64,000 nt of DNA, taken from contig CAYYFE010000008.1 in NCBI GenBank assembly GCA_964471115.1, positions 1-64,000 of the forward strand. Reading direction: 5' to 3'. The position numbers and the translations under genes were made by a program. Numbering within the stretch: the first letter of the stretch is position 1; each line of letters begins with the position of its first letter. The stretch is from SYFT01 sp964471115. GTDB taxonomy: Bacteria; Acidobacteriota; Vicinamibacteria; Vicinamibacterales; SCN-69-37. Below the pieces are notes generated by a model. It was not told the DNA's origin, searched no databases, and saw only the letters and a program-made list of their open reading frames with translations. Shown here one piece after another: positions 8,064 to 16,026 of this stretch.

Positions 8064-9238
8064 GACCGCACCTTTGCGCCATCGGCCAGCGTGGCGGGAG
8101 GCTGGACGACCACGCGGTCACCGTCGGCCAGGCCGGACAACACCTCGGTTCGGCCGCCGTGTTCGCGGCCGAGCGACACCACGCGCAGGCGGGCGATACC
8201 GTCAGCGTTCACCTGATACACGAACGTCAGCTGCCCGCGGGTCACCACCGCGGCGGCCGGTACCGTGAGGCGCGGTGATGCCGGACCCGAGAACCGCGCA
8301 CGGCCGAAGTAGCCCGAGCGCCAGGACGCGTCGGCGGGCGGCTCGAGCGTGACGATGAAACTGTGCGACGTGGGATCGACGCGCGCGATCTCGACGACCC
8401 GCGCGTCCACCCAGTCCGATGCGCCGACGGTTTCCACCCGGAGCTGAGCCGCCTGGCCCAGCGTCAGCCCGGCCGCGCGCGACGCATCGAGCCGCACGTC
8501 CATCTGCAGCGCCGTGGGTGCCTCGATCGTGAGCAGCGGCTGGCCGGGCGCGGCCGTGGATCCCGGATCCACGTGCCGGGCCGAGACGATGCCGTCCATG
8601 GGCGAGACCAGCGTCGTCCAGCTGCGCGTGATTGTGGTGAGCTGCGCGCCGGCATCGGCGGCGTCCACCGCGCGCGCGGCCGCGTCGATGTGCGCGGCGG
8701 CGGCGGTGACACGCGCTTCGGCCTGTCGCAGCGCGGCCGCGGCCTGGTCGAGTTCCTGCGTGGTGGCGGAGCGTTCCGCGTGCAGGCGCGTCATGCGGTC
8801 GTGCGTCGACTTCGCCACCGCCAGTGCGGCCTCCGCGGCCGTCCGTTCGGCCGCAGCCGCTCGGGCTGACGCCTGGGCGGAGGCCAATGTGGCGCCGGCG
8901 CCCGCGGCTCGCGCCAGCGCCTCGTCGCCATCCAGTTCGATGAGAACCTGGCCGCGGCGCACGCGATCGCCCGGTTGCACGGCGACCTTCACGACGGGCG
9001 CCATGATGCGTGCGGCGACGTGGGCCGTCTGTCGCGAGACCAGCACGCCGCCGGCTTCAAACGTGTCGGGGATCGACGTCACGCTGACGGCGTCGATCGT
9101 GACCGCCACTGGCGCGGCGTCATCAGCGCGCGCCGGCTCACGGGACGACCCTCCCCCGCACGCCGCCGCGGTGACCAACGCGACCCCTACCAACGCCGTC
9201 TTCCATCGATCCATCAGTCCATCCATCCATCTGCCCAT
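8060..9238 (-). CDS. RND efflux periplasmic adaptor lipoprotein
   Basis: A 392-residue membrane-fusion protein linking the inner-membrane pump to the outer-membrane channel. The signal segment WKTALVGVALVTAAACGGG ends in a lipobox Cys, so it should be a lipoprotein. A lipoyl/barrel-sandwich half (VKVAVQPGDRVRRGQVLIELD) is followed by a long Ala-rich coiled-coil hairpin (~95-200) and beta-barrel domains. Several starts are possible because the 5' end is an ATGG-rich repeat. ATG 9238 is preferred since GGAAGTGAG precedes it at ribosome-binding distance; GTG 9256 and ATG 9226 or 9214 remain possible. Confidence 0.88.
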   Translation of the reverse strand: MGRWMDGLMDRWKTALVGVALVTAAACGGGSSREPARADDAAPVAVTIDAVSVTSIPDTFEAGGVLVSRQTAHVAARIMAPVVKVAVQPGDRVRRGQVLIELDGDEALARAAGAGATLASAQASARAAAAERTAAEAALAVAKSTHDRMTRLHAERSATTQELDQAAAALRQAEARVTAAAAHIDAAARAVDAADAGAQLTTITRSWTTLVSPMDGIVSARHVDPGSTAAPGQPLLTIEAPTALQMDVRLDASRAAGLTLGQAAQLRVETVGASDWVDARVVEIARVDPTSHSFIVTLEPPADASWRSGYFGRARFSGPASPRLTVPAAAVVTRGQLTFVYQVNADGIARLRVVSLGREHGGRTEVLSGLADGDRVVVQPPATLADGAKVRS

Positions 9239-9246
9239 TGGTCTGC

Positions 9247-10578
9247 TCACTTCCACACCTGCCGGCCGAGCGCCCGTTGCAGTTCGGCGCCGGCAATCAT
9301 CACGTCCACCTGCGCGGCCACGTGCCGCGCCTCGGCATCCAGCGACGCGCCGGCTGCCGCCAGCACATCGGTCATCGACGCCAGGCCGGCGTCGTAGCGG
9401 TTGCGCACCACGCGGGCGCGTTCGCCGGCTTCAGCCATGGCCTCCGCACCAACGGTCACGCGGGCTCGGGCGGCTTCAAGACGACGCACGACGGTGAGCA
9501 CATCCACCTGCACCGCGGCTCGCACGTCGTCTCGCGCGAGGGTCGCGGCGGTGCGCGCGGCACGCGCGGCTGCGATTCGCGCGCGGTCGGCGCTCGAGAG
9601 AGACAACGACCAGCGCAATTCGCCGCCGACGACCCAGGCACGGGCGCGGTCGCCGAACGTCACGCCGTTCCACTCCACGCCGGCCTGCGCGGCGACGGTC
9701 GGCCACCAGACCGACCGTGCTTGGCGGCCGGCGGCGTCGGCCAGTCGCACGTGGGCGTCGGCTCGACGCAGGTCCGGCCGGGCCGCTTCGGCCTCGGCAA
9801 ACAGGGACGCGAGGTTGCCGAGATCCGCGGACGTCACCGGTGCGAGACCGGCGGGTTCGACTGGCGCGTCGATCGCGTTGCCCATCAGGCGATTGAGCTG
9901 GGCGGCCGCCGCCGCGCGGTCGGCGTCCAGTTGCAGGCGCCGCTGTCGGAGATCGGAGAGATGCACCGACACGGCCAGTACGTCCGCGTCGGTGACGGTG
10001 CCGGCGTCCCGGCGCCGTTCGGCCCGGCGAAGGTCTTCCGCCGCGGCGTCGATGGCGGCGTCCACGGCGCGAGCCGAGGCTTGCAGCGAAATCAGACCGC
10101 CGTAGGTGCGCGAGACGTTCAACAGAATTTCGAGGGCCGCCGCGTCGGCGTCGGCCTGGGCCAGATCGCGCCTGGCGACGGCTTCTGCCTGCGCACCGGG
10201 CGTGCGGCCGCCGTCAAACACCAGTTGGGAGACCGTAGCGCGCGTGGTGAAGAGATTGGTCGCGCCCGGCTGATTGAGCCGGGTCACGGCAAAGTCGGCC
10301 GCGGTGAACTGGCGCGCGGCAAGCAGGGCGCCAAAGGCAAACACCGGCTGGTCGCCGCGCTGCACGCCTTCACTCAGGGTCAGCCGGGGAAACCAGTGCC
10401 CGCGCGCCGCATCGACCTCAGCCGAGGCGCGGTCCACCTGCGCCCGGGCCGCGGCCACGGCCGGGTTGCGGGCCAGCGCCGCCTGCAGGGCGGCATCCAG
10501 CGTCAGCGGTGCCTGCGCCGCCGCCGCAGCGGGCAGAACCAGAACCATGCACGTCAACAGGCCAGCCAGTCGAGCCAT
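9247..10578 (-). CDS. TolC-family outer-membrane efflux channel
   Basis: A 443-residue outer-membrane factor with signal peptide MARLAGLLTCMVLVLPAAAAAQ and two repeated Ala-rich coiled-coil halves containing the family pattern (LTLDAALQAALARNPAV; later ADRARIAAARAARTAATL). The open frame runs further upstream, but those codons are simply the translated GTGGGCTC octamer array, so ATG 10578 is used. First gene of the tripartite efflux operon. Its promoter must lie in the short region shared with the divergent sigma-factor gene. Confidence 0.9.
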   Translation of the reverse strand: MARLAGLLTCMVLVLPAAAAAQAPLTLDAALQAALARNPAVAAARAQVDRASAEVDAARGHWFPRLTLSEGVQRGDQPVFAFGALLAARQFTAADFAVTRLNQPGATNLFTTRATVSQLVFDGGRTPGAQAEAVARRDLAQADADAAALEILLNVSRTYGGLISLQASARAVDAAIDAAAEDLRRAERRRDAGTVTDADVLAVSVHLSDLRQRRLQLDADRAAAAAQLNRLMGNAIDAPVEPAGLAPVTSADLGNLASLFAEAEAARPDLRRADAHVRLADAAGRQARSVWWPTVAAQAGVEWNGVTFGDRARAWVVGGELRWSLSLSSADRARIAAARAARTAATLARDDVRAAVQVDVLTVVRRLEAARARVTVGAEAMAEAGERARVVRNRYDAGLASMTDVLAAAGASLDAEARHVAAQVDVMIAGAELQRALGRQVWK

Positions 10579-10630
10579 CAGCCTCAGAGATGCAGGGCGG
10601 GGGAAAAGGTGACAGGGGGCCCGGGGATTC

Positions 10631-10684
10631 GTGGGCTCGTGGGTTCGTGGGCTCGTGGGCTCGTGGGCTCGTGGGCTCGTGGGC
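10631..10684. repeat. Octamer tandem array (GTGGGCTC)x6.75
   Basis: Six full and one partial copies of GTGGGCTC, one with a C-to-T change, fill the gap between the divergent efflux and sigma-factor genes. The array ends 21 bases before the sigma start. Copy number is likely to vary by replication slippage, which would alter promoter spacing. No spacers are present, so it is not CRISPR. Confidence 0.9.
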
Positions 10685-10705
10685 GTCAACTATGCTGGTG
10701 ACGGT

Positions 10706-11311
10706 ATGGCTGTCACGCCTGACGAGAACCTGCATCCATCAGGGCGGAGCTCGAACGAACCGGACCCGTACGCGCCGCTGGTCCGAGCCGCGGCGGCCGG
10801 GGATGGGCAGGCCATGGAGGACCTCCTGATGCGGGCGCAGCAGGTGGCGTACCGGTTTTCGTTGCTGGTATGCGGCCATCCGGAGGATGCCGAAGACGTG
10901 ATGCAGGATGCGTTGATTCGAACGTACAAACACGCCGGATCGATCAAGGACCCGTCGGCGTTCCGCACGTGGCTGTTCCGCACCGTCCGGAACGCCTGCC
11001 TGATGAAACGCAGGAAACGCGTGGACGAGCCGACACGCATGGAGGCGCTCGACGAGGGTACGCCGCAGGAAGTGGCCACACACGACCGCGGCCCGGACCA
11101 GGTCGCGATGAACCACTGGCTGGGCCGCCGGCTGCGCGAAGCACTGGCCAAGCTGCCGCCGGCGTACCGAATGATCGTGTTGCTGCGCGAAATGGAGGGG
11201 CTGTCGACCCGCGAGGTCGCGGTCGTCACAGGCATGACGGAAGACAACGTGAAGACGCGACTGCACCGCGCGCGTGTGATGTTGCGTGAGTCGCTGGCGG
11301 AGGCGCGATGA
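10706..11311 (+). CDS. ECF-type RNA polymerase sigma factor
   Basis: A 201-residue sigma-70-family factor with region 2 at about 20-95 (DAEDVMQDALIRTYKH and FRTWLFRTVRNACL are the region 2.1-2.4 hallmarks) and a region 4 helix-turn-helix at about 140-195 (LREMEGLSTREVAVVTGM). It lacks region 1 and most of region 3, as ECF factors do. The start ATG 10706 follows GGTGACGG. Its stop overlaps the start of a zinc-finger anti-sigma gene (ATGA), the classic arrangement. The target regulon is unknown; the adjacent efflux operon is a plausible but unproven target. Confidence 0.93.
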   Translation: MAVTPDENLHPSGRSSNEPDPYAPLVRAAAAGDGQAMEDLLMRAQQVAYRFSLLVCGHPEDAEDVMQDALIRTYKHAGSIKDPSAFRTWLFRTVRNACLMKRRKRVDEPTRMEALDEGTPQEVATHDRGPDQVAMNHWLGRRLREALAKLPPAYRMIVLLREMEGLSTREVAVVTGMTEDNVKTRLHRARVMLRESLAEAR

Positions 11312-11541
11312 CCTGCGACACGCTGCTGACGCAGATCTCCGCGTATCTGGATGGCGACCTCGGCGCGGCCACCTGCGAGTCGATCGAACGCCACGCGGCC
11401 AGCTGCGCGAACTGTGCGGCAATCATCGAGGAGTTCCGCACGGCAACGGGCTTGTGCCGCACGGCCGCCGAAGCGCCGCTGCCCGACGCCGTCCGGCAGC
11501 GCGCCCAGGAACGGGTGCGCGCGCTCCTGCGACGCTCGTAG
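11308..11541 (+). CDS. Small zinc-finger anti-sigma factor (ZAS domain)
   Basis: A 77-residue protein with the ZAS motif H-x3-C-x2-C in HAASCANC, preceded by an N-terminal Cys (MTCDTLL). It contains essentially only the anti-sigma domain and lacks a membrane helix, so it would hold the upstream ECF sigma factor in the cytoplasm. The zinc-cysteine cluster could respond to redox stress, as in RsrA. It is coupled to the sigma gene by ATGA overlap. Confidence 0.88.
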   Translation: MTCDTLLTQISAYLDGDLGAATCESIERHAASCANCAAIIEEFRTATGLCRTAAEAPLPDAVRQRAQERVRALLRRS

Positions 11542-11571
11542 CGCAGCCGGACACTGGCAGCGTGGCCGGAC

Positions 11572-11680
11572 GCCCGTAGCGCGGCCGGTTCTGCCGGCCG
11601 CGATCACGGCGCCCCGCAGATCGGGGCGCCCTACGTGTGCACGCAGCCCCTGCCCGGCGCTCGTAGCGCGGACCGCTCAG
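11572..11680. repeat. Cluster of three GTAG-type REP-like elements
   Basis: GTAG (11576-11579) precedes the stem GCGGCCGG/CCGGCCGC (11581-11588, 11594-11601). The perfect stem GGCGCCCCG/CGGGGCGCC (11608-11616, 11622-11630) carries CTACG on its other side, so it is inverted. A third GTAG-GCGCGG unit starts near 11661. The cluster occupies the region after the anti-sigma gene and reaches the DUF1624 stop. Confidence 0.7.
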
Positions 11681-12822
11681 AACATGCGCCAGAGCGACGA
11701 GGCGGGCTTGGCGTTCTTGAACTGCGCGTAGCGGCGGCAGGCCGGATAGAGCGCGACGACCACGCCGATCCACACCGCATACATGACCGGAAACGACGTG
11801 CCGGCCGGAAAGAACCAGCTGAGCGCGCCCAGGACATACAGGTGCGCGAGGTAGAAGAAAAACGGCGCGCGGCCGAAGACCTCGAGCGGCTGCTGCCACC
11901 GCGCCGGCCATCGCAGCAGGGCCGCAAGAAGGAGGAGATCGATGCCAAGGGTGATCGCGAAGAACGCATGGCTCGGCGGATACTTCGTCACCGTCAGCCA
12001 CCCGATCACGCCGGGGCCTCGGGAATGAAAGTCCCCGAAGCCGCCAACCTGCATGACGACGAACAGCACCAGCAGGAACGCACCGGCCTTCCACGCCCTT
12101 GACTGCAGCCCGGCCGCGTCCCGGTTGACGACACGCCCCGCGGCCAGTCCCCCCAGCATCGGGAACAGCCAGATGACCCAGGGATACATGACTTGCACGG
12201 CGCCGGTTGCGCCCGGCACGAACAACAGCTGTTTCCAGAAGGGCTGCGCGTCCATCCCGGCAGACACGGGCAATGCGAACGCGTCCGCAAGCCCGACGAC
12301 GGCCACGGTGGCGACGAGCAGCACGAGGAACGGCGCCCGCCACATCAGGCTGCCGACAATCATCGCGAATCCCAATGCGCTGAGCACGGCAAATGCCAGC
12401 ATGACCTCGCCGCCGGGCCCCGGCACGCCGCCAATGCCCGCCTCGGCGCCCGGCGCCGCCGACAGAATTCCAAGCAGCCACGCCGGGTTTTCCACGACGT
12501 GCTGGACGACCAGCAGCAGGGCTCCGCGCATGGCCAGAAAACGTGTAATGCGCCAGGGCGCCCACCCCGCGGCCGTCCGGTTCTCGGCGAACAACGTGAT
12601 GCCAATGCCCATGAGCAGGAAGAACCCGGGGGCGCACAGGTGGGTCAGCCAACGCGTGAGAAAGGCGGCAACGTCGGCGTAGTACGGCGGCGGGCTGGCC
12701 CAGGTCTCGGCCGGATGGACGCGCGCGATGAAATAGCTCGCATGGTCGAGCGCCATCAGGACGATAATCAGTCCACGCAGGCGATCGAACGCGCTGACCC
12801 GGGGCGTGACCGCGACTGTCAC
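11677..12822 (-). CDS. DUF1624/heparan-alpha-glucosaminide acetyltransferase-like membrane protein
   Basis: A 381-residue polytopic membrane protein with about ten hydrophobic helices. The N-terminus RVSAFDRLRGLIIVLMALDHASYF matches DUF1624/HGSNAT-like acyltransferases, in which a conserved RG and DH(A/S) lie in the first helix. Such proteins probably move acyl groups across the membrane onto sugars, but bacterial members are mostly uncharacterised. Its start codon is only 23 bases from the divergent rmuC start, so the two promoters must overlap the coding ends. Confidence 0.8.
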   Translation of the reverse strand: MTVAVTPRVSAFDRLRGLIIVLMALDHASYFIARVHPAETWASPPPYYADVAAFLTRWLTHLCAPGFFLLMGIGITLFAENRTAAGWAPWRITRFLAMRGALLLVVQHVVENPAWLLGILSAAPGAEAGIGGVPGPGGEVMLAFAVLSALGFAMIVGSLMWRAPFLVLLVATVAVVGLADAFALPVSAGMDAQPFWKQLLFVPGATGAVQVMYPWVIWLFPMLGGLAAGRVVNRDAAGLQSRAWKAGAFLLVLFVVMQVGGFGDFHSRGPGVIGWLTVTKYPPSHAFFAITLGIDLLLLAALLRWPARWQQPLEVFGRAPFFFYLAHLYVLGALSWFFPAGTSFPVMYAVWIGVVVALYPACRRYAQFKNAKPASSLWRMF

Positions 12823-12832
12823 GCCGAGAGCT

Positions 12833-12838
12833 TAGAAC
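12833..12838 (+). promoter_or_regulatory. Candidate -10 box for leaderless rmuC transcript
   Basis: TAGAAC lies 7 bases before the rmuC ATG, so transcription would begin at or next to the start codon. No ribosome-binding sequence precedes the ATG. Weak match, supported mainly by the same geometry at several other genes here. Confidence 0.35.
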
Positions 12839-12845
12839 ATCTTTG

Positions 12846-14099
12846 ATGGCCGACTCGCTTCTTTTCCTCACGCTGGGCGCCGCGTTGGGCGCCACGGCGG
12901 CCTCCGCGTGGCTGCTGTCGCGCCGCCAGGCGCTCGTCGCCGACCTCGCCCGGGTCACCGCTGAACTGGACGCCGCGCGCCGTCTGGCCGCCGACCAGCG
13001 CCAGGCGTTTGACGATGCGCAACTGCGTTTGCGCGAATCCTTCGCAGCGTTGTCGCAGGAGGCGCTGCGCGAGAATCGATCGGACTTCGTCCAGCGCGCC
13101 GAAGCGCTGCTCAAGCCGATGCGCGAGACCCTCGATCGCGTCCAGACACACGTGGCTGCCGCCGACAAGGATCGCGAAGGTTCGTTCCGCGCGGTTGCCT
13201 CACAACTGAGCGGCCTGGCGCAGACGCAGGAACAGCTGCGCAAGACCACTGAAGGCCTGTCACAGGCGCTGCGATCGCCCAACGCGCGCGGTAAATGGGG
13301 CGAAGTCCAGCTCCGGCGCATCGTCGAGATGGCCGGCATGCTGGAGCATTGCGATTTCCAGGAACAGGTGGCCGCCACGACCGACGATGGCGGACGGCAG
13401 ACGCCCGACATGGTGGTGCGACTGCCGGGCGGCGCGTCGATCGTGATCGACTCGAAGGTGCCCATCGACGCGTACATGAAAGCCGTCAACGCCCGTGATG
13501 ACGCCGAGCGCCATGGACACCTCGACGGACATGCGCGGCAGGTGCGCGACCACATCCGTACGCTGGGCAGCAAGGCGTACTGGACGCAGTTCCAGCCCTC
13601 ACCGGAATTCGTCGTAATGTTCCTGCCGCTCGAGCCGCTGCTGGCGGCCGCCTTTGAGCGCGACGAAGGCCTGCTGGAACAGGCATCCTCGCTGCGGGTG
13701 GTGCCGGCCACGCCGATGACACTCATCGCCATCCTTCGGGCGGTGGCCTACGGTTGGAAGCAACAGCAACTTGCGGTCAACGCCGAGCAGATTCAACAGC
13801 TTGGACGCGACCTGTACGATCGCCTGTCCACGATGGTTGAGCACCTGAACGGTGTGGGCAACAACATCAAACAGGCCGCCAACAGCTACGACCGGCTGGT
13901 GGGTTCACTCGAACAGAAGGTGTTGCCTGGCGCGCGGCGCTTCAAGGAACTGGGTGTCTCGTCGAGCAAGGAACTGGACACGGCTGAACCGCTGCACCTC
14001 AGCGTGCGGCAGGTGCAGCGGGATGAGCTGACGCCGCTGTTCGATGAGGCGGACGATGACACGATCGCGGCGCCCCACCGATCGGGGCGCCCGACGTAG
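12846..14099 (+). CDS. rmuC: RmuC-domain DNA recombination protein
   Basis: A 417-residue protein with an N-terminal membrane helix (about 4-24, LLFLTLGAALGATAASAWLL), a coiled coil (~28-160) and the RmuC nuclease-like core beginning RGKWGEVQLRRIVEMAGM and DSKVPIDAYM. RmuC proteins limit recombination between inverted repeats, which is noteworthy given the many palindromes nearby, though that link is speculative. ATG 12846 was chosen; a TTG 3 bases upstream is possible. The last ~10 codons (after DDDTIAAP) lie within a REP-like hairpin, so the C-terminus appears to have been extended or replaced by it. Confidence 0.9.
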   Translation: MADSLLFLTLGAALGATAASAWLLSRRQALVADLARVTAELDAARRLAADQRQAFDDAQLRLRESFAALSQEALRENRSDFVQRAEALLKPMRETLDRVQTHVAAADKDREGSFRAVASQLSGLAQTQEQLRKTTEGLSQALRSPNARGKWGEVQLRRIVEMAGMLEHCDFQEQVAATTDDGGRQTPDMVVRLPGGASIVIDSKVPIDAYMKAVNARDDAERHGHLDGHARQVRDHIRTLGSKAYWTQFQPSPEFVVMFLPLEPLLAAAFERDEGLLEQASSLRVVPATPMTLIAILRAVAYGWKQQQLAVNAEQIQQLGRDLYDRLSTMVEHLNGVGNNIKQAANSYDRLVGSLEQKVLPGARRFKELGVSSSKELDTAEPLHLSVRQVQRDELTPLFDEADDDTIAAPHRSGRPT

Positions 14100-14129
14100 C
14101 GCCGTAGCGCGGCCGGATCTGGCGGCCGC
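14069..14129. repeat. GTAG-type REP-like pair overlapping the rmuC 3' end
   Basis: The stem GGCGCCCC/GGGGCGCC (14069-14076, 14084-14091) lies in the last rmuC codons. A second stem GCGGCCG/CGGCCGC (14109-14115, 14123-14129) follows GTAG. Both stems match those at 11572-11680 and 22720-22795. Confidence 0.65.
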
Positions 14130-14137
14130 GAATCGAT

Positions 14138-14875
14138 TCAGCGAATGCCGACGGAGACCGTGACGGCCGCCCGGATTTCGATGTCTGACGGCGTGATGGG
14201 CGTCGCGACCGCGGCGTCTCCGCTGCGGACCGCCATGGCGGGCATCGGCATCATCTCGTACATCTGCTTGGCGGCGCCCTCCTGATCGATGCGGACAAGA
14301 GCGCCCAGCGTGGCGCCGGCGCCGGCGGCCATCGCCTTCGCGTTGGCCATCGCGTCTTCCACGGCCCCTTGAAGCGCCTGGCGCTCGAGCGTGGCGCGCT
14401 GCTTCAGATCGAATCGCAGATTCGCGACCGTCATCAGTGACGATGCCGGCAGCGTGAGGCCACCGGCCGCATCGAGCACGTCGGCCAGCTTCGCCAGGTC
14501 ATCCACGCGCACCTGCACCTGGTTGGACACCACGAACCCGCGCATCCGCTGGCGGCCGTTGACGAACTCGTAGTCGGGATTGAGCGCATACCCGACCGTC
14601 TTGATCGCATCGTCTGCCAGGCCGGTCGCCCTGAGCGCCGCCAGGACCGACGTCATGGCGGTGGCGGCCAGCCGGCGCGCTTCCGGCGCGCGGCTGTCAC
14701 GGGTCTCGAGCGCGACGGTGACCCAGGCCTGATCGGGAGCCACCTTCAGTACGTGTTCCCCACGGGCCACGATCACCGGCGTCTGCGGGGCAGCCGGTTG
14801 CGCGGCGGCCGAGGCGGCGAAGGTCGTGGTGGCGGCAAAGCTGAGGACGGTCGCGGCAAGAAGTCGGGTCACCAT
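14138..14875 (-). CDS. SIMPL-domain (DUF541) exported protein
   Basis: A 245-residue secreted or periplasmic protein with signal peptide MVTRLLAATVLSFAATTTFAASAAAQ and a DUF541/SIMPL domain (from IVARGEHVLKVAPDQAWV to the end). The central NQVQVRVDDLAKLADVLDAA is typical. Family members have been linked to oxidative-stress protection and to signalling, but no activity is established. The start lies 19 bases from the divergent homoserine dehydrogenase start. Confidence 0.87.
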   Translation of the reverse strand: MVTRLLAATVLSFAATTTFAASAAAQPAAPQTPVIVARGEHVLKVAPDQAWVTVALETRDSRAPEARRLAATAMTSVLAALRATGLADDAIKTVGYALNPDYEFVNGRQRMRGFVVSNQVQVRVDDLAKLADVLDAAGGLTLPASSLMTVANLRFDLKQRATLERQALQGAVEDAMANAKAMAAGAGATLGALVRIDQEGAAKQMYEMMPMPAMAVRSGDAAVATPITPSDIEIRAAVTVSVGIR

Positions 14876-14880
14876 ACAAT
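14875..14880 (+). promoter_or_regulatory. Candidate -10 box for homoserine dehydrogenase
   Basis: TACAAT, one base off the consensus TATAAT, ends 14 bases before ATG 14895 and would give a leader of 7-8 bases. It overlaps the first codon of the divergent SIMPL gene. No convincing -35 box is seen. Confidence 0.4.
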
Positions 14881-14894
14881 TCCTACTCTACGGC

Positions 14895-16004
14895 ATGCGG
14901 GTCGCACTGTTGCTCATCGGATTCGGGAACGTCGGGCGGCGATTCGTGCAGCTGCTCGATGAGCAGCGGCCGTTCCTGCAGGCCTCCGGCATCGAACCGG
15001 TCATCACCGGCATCTGCACGAAACGCCACGGGTACCGGTTCGCGTCGCCGGACGAAACAGGCGCGGGCCTCGACGCCGTCCATCTCGCGCGTGAGGTGGC
15101 CGCGGGGAACGCCATTGGCCCGGCATCGACCCCGGAGACGGCCAGTCAACTCATCGCGCGGTTCGTGCCGCCGCATAGCCCAGATGCGGAGGCGTCTGCC
15201 GCCGAGGCCCACGTACTGGTTGAGACGACGACGCTGGAGATCGGGTCTGGGGAGCCGGCGGTGTCCCACGTGCGCGCGGCCCTGCGGGCCGGCGCGCACG
15301 TGATCAGCGCGAACAAGGGGCCGGTGGCGCACGCGTATCACGCGCTCGCCGATGAAGCGGCGGCCGCGGGCCGCCGCTTCCTCTTCGAGGGCGCCGTCAT
15401 GGACGGCATCCCCATCTTCAACCTCGTGCGCGAGACGATGCCGGGTGTCCGGGTGCTGGGCTTCCGCGGGGTGGTCAATTCGACGACCAACCACATCCTG
15501 ACGGCGATGGAGGAGGGCGAGCCGTTTGCCTCCGCGCTGGCGCGGATGCAAGCGGCGGGGGTGGCCGAGGCCGACGCGTCGCTGGATGTGGACGGGTGGG
15601 ACGCGGCGGCGAAGGTGGCGGCGCTGGCGAATGTGTGGATGGACGCGCGCATCACGCCGCAGGACGTGGTGCGCGCGGGCATCGACGCGGGGACGGGGGC
15701 GCAGGCGGTGGCCGCGCGGCAGCGCGGCCGGCGCCTGAAGCTGGTCGCGTCGGGAAAAAATGAGCTCGGAGGTCATTTCCGCGGAAATGACCTCCGAGCT
15801 CATTTCCGCGTCGGCCTCGAGGAACTCCCCGCCGACGACCCGTTGGCCATCCTCGACGGCCAGGCCAACGCCCTGGAAATCGACACAGACTGGCTGGGAC
15901 GGGTCGTGATCACGCAGCGGGACGGTGGCTTGGAAAAGACGGCGTACGCCCTGTTCACGGATTTGATGACAGTTGTGAAATCAGCTCGGAGGTCATTTTC
16001 GTGA
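14895..16004 (+). CDS. hom: Homoserine dehydrogenase
   Basis: A 369-residue NAD(P)-dependent enzyme that reduces aspartate semialdehyde to homoserine for threonine and methionine synthesis. The nucleotide loop is LIGFGNVGRRF at the N-terminus. The family segment GVVNSTTNHILTAMEEG and the catalytic region DVDGWDAAAKVAALAN are present. No ACT domain is attached. Residues 288-304 are encoded by a 48-base perfect palindrome in frame, and the last seven codons and stop lie in a second copy of that palindrome. Apart from these the protein looks intact. The start was set at MRVALLL, immediately before the Rossmann strand. Confidence 0.9.
   Translation: MRVALLLIGFGNVGRRFVQLLDEQRPFLQASGIEPVITGICTKRHGYRFASPDETGAGLDAVHLAREVAAGNAIGPASTPETASQLIARFVPPHSPDAEASAAEAHVLVETTTLEIGSGEPAVSHVRAALRAGAHVISANKGPVAHAYHALADEAAAAGRRFLFEGAVMDGIPIFNLVRETMPGVRVLGFRGVVNSTTNHILTAMEEGEPFASALARMQAAGVAEADASLDVDGWDAAAKVAALANVWMDARITPQDVVRAGIDAGTGAQAVAARQRGRRLKLVASGKNELGGHFRGNDLRAHFRVGLEELPADDPLAILDGQANALEIDTDWLGRVVITQRDGGLEKTAYALFTDLMTVVKSARRSFS
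15758..15805. repeat. Palindromic element B, copy 1 (48-bp perfect palindrome inside hom)
   Basis: The 48 bases are their own reverse complement, centred at 15781/15782, with arm core GAGCTCGGAGGTCATTTCC. It is read in frame in hom as NELGGHFRGNDLRAHF, between the conserved segments RRLKLVAS and RVGLEELPADDPLA, i.e. in a surface-loop position. The same arm recurs at 15977-16026. Confidence 0.9.
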
Positions 16005-16026
16005 AAATGACCTCCGAGCTCATTTC
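15977..16026. repeat. Palindromic element B, copy 2 (24-bp arms at hom/CoA-transferase junction)
   Basis: Arms 15977-16000 and 16003-16026 pair with one mismatch around a 2-base loop. The arm shares AGCTCGGAGGTCATTT with copy 1, 220 bases upstream. It contains the hom stop codon (TGA 16002-16004) and the GTG start (16001) of the next gene, so the translational junction is made of palindrome sequence. Confidence 0.9.

Noticed and set aside
10631..10684. Possible CRISPR array
   Set aside because: The units are contiguous 8-base copies with no unique spacers; the same holds for the other tandem arrays.
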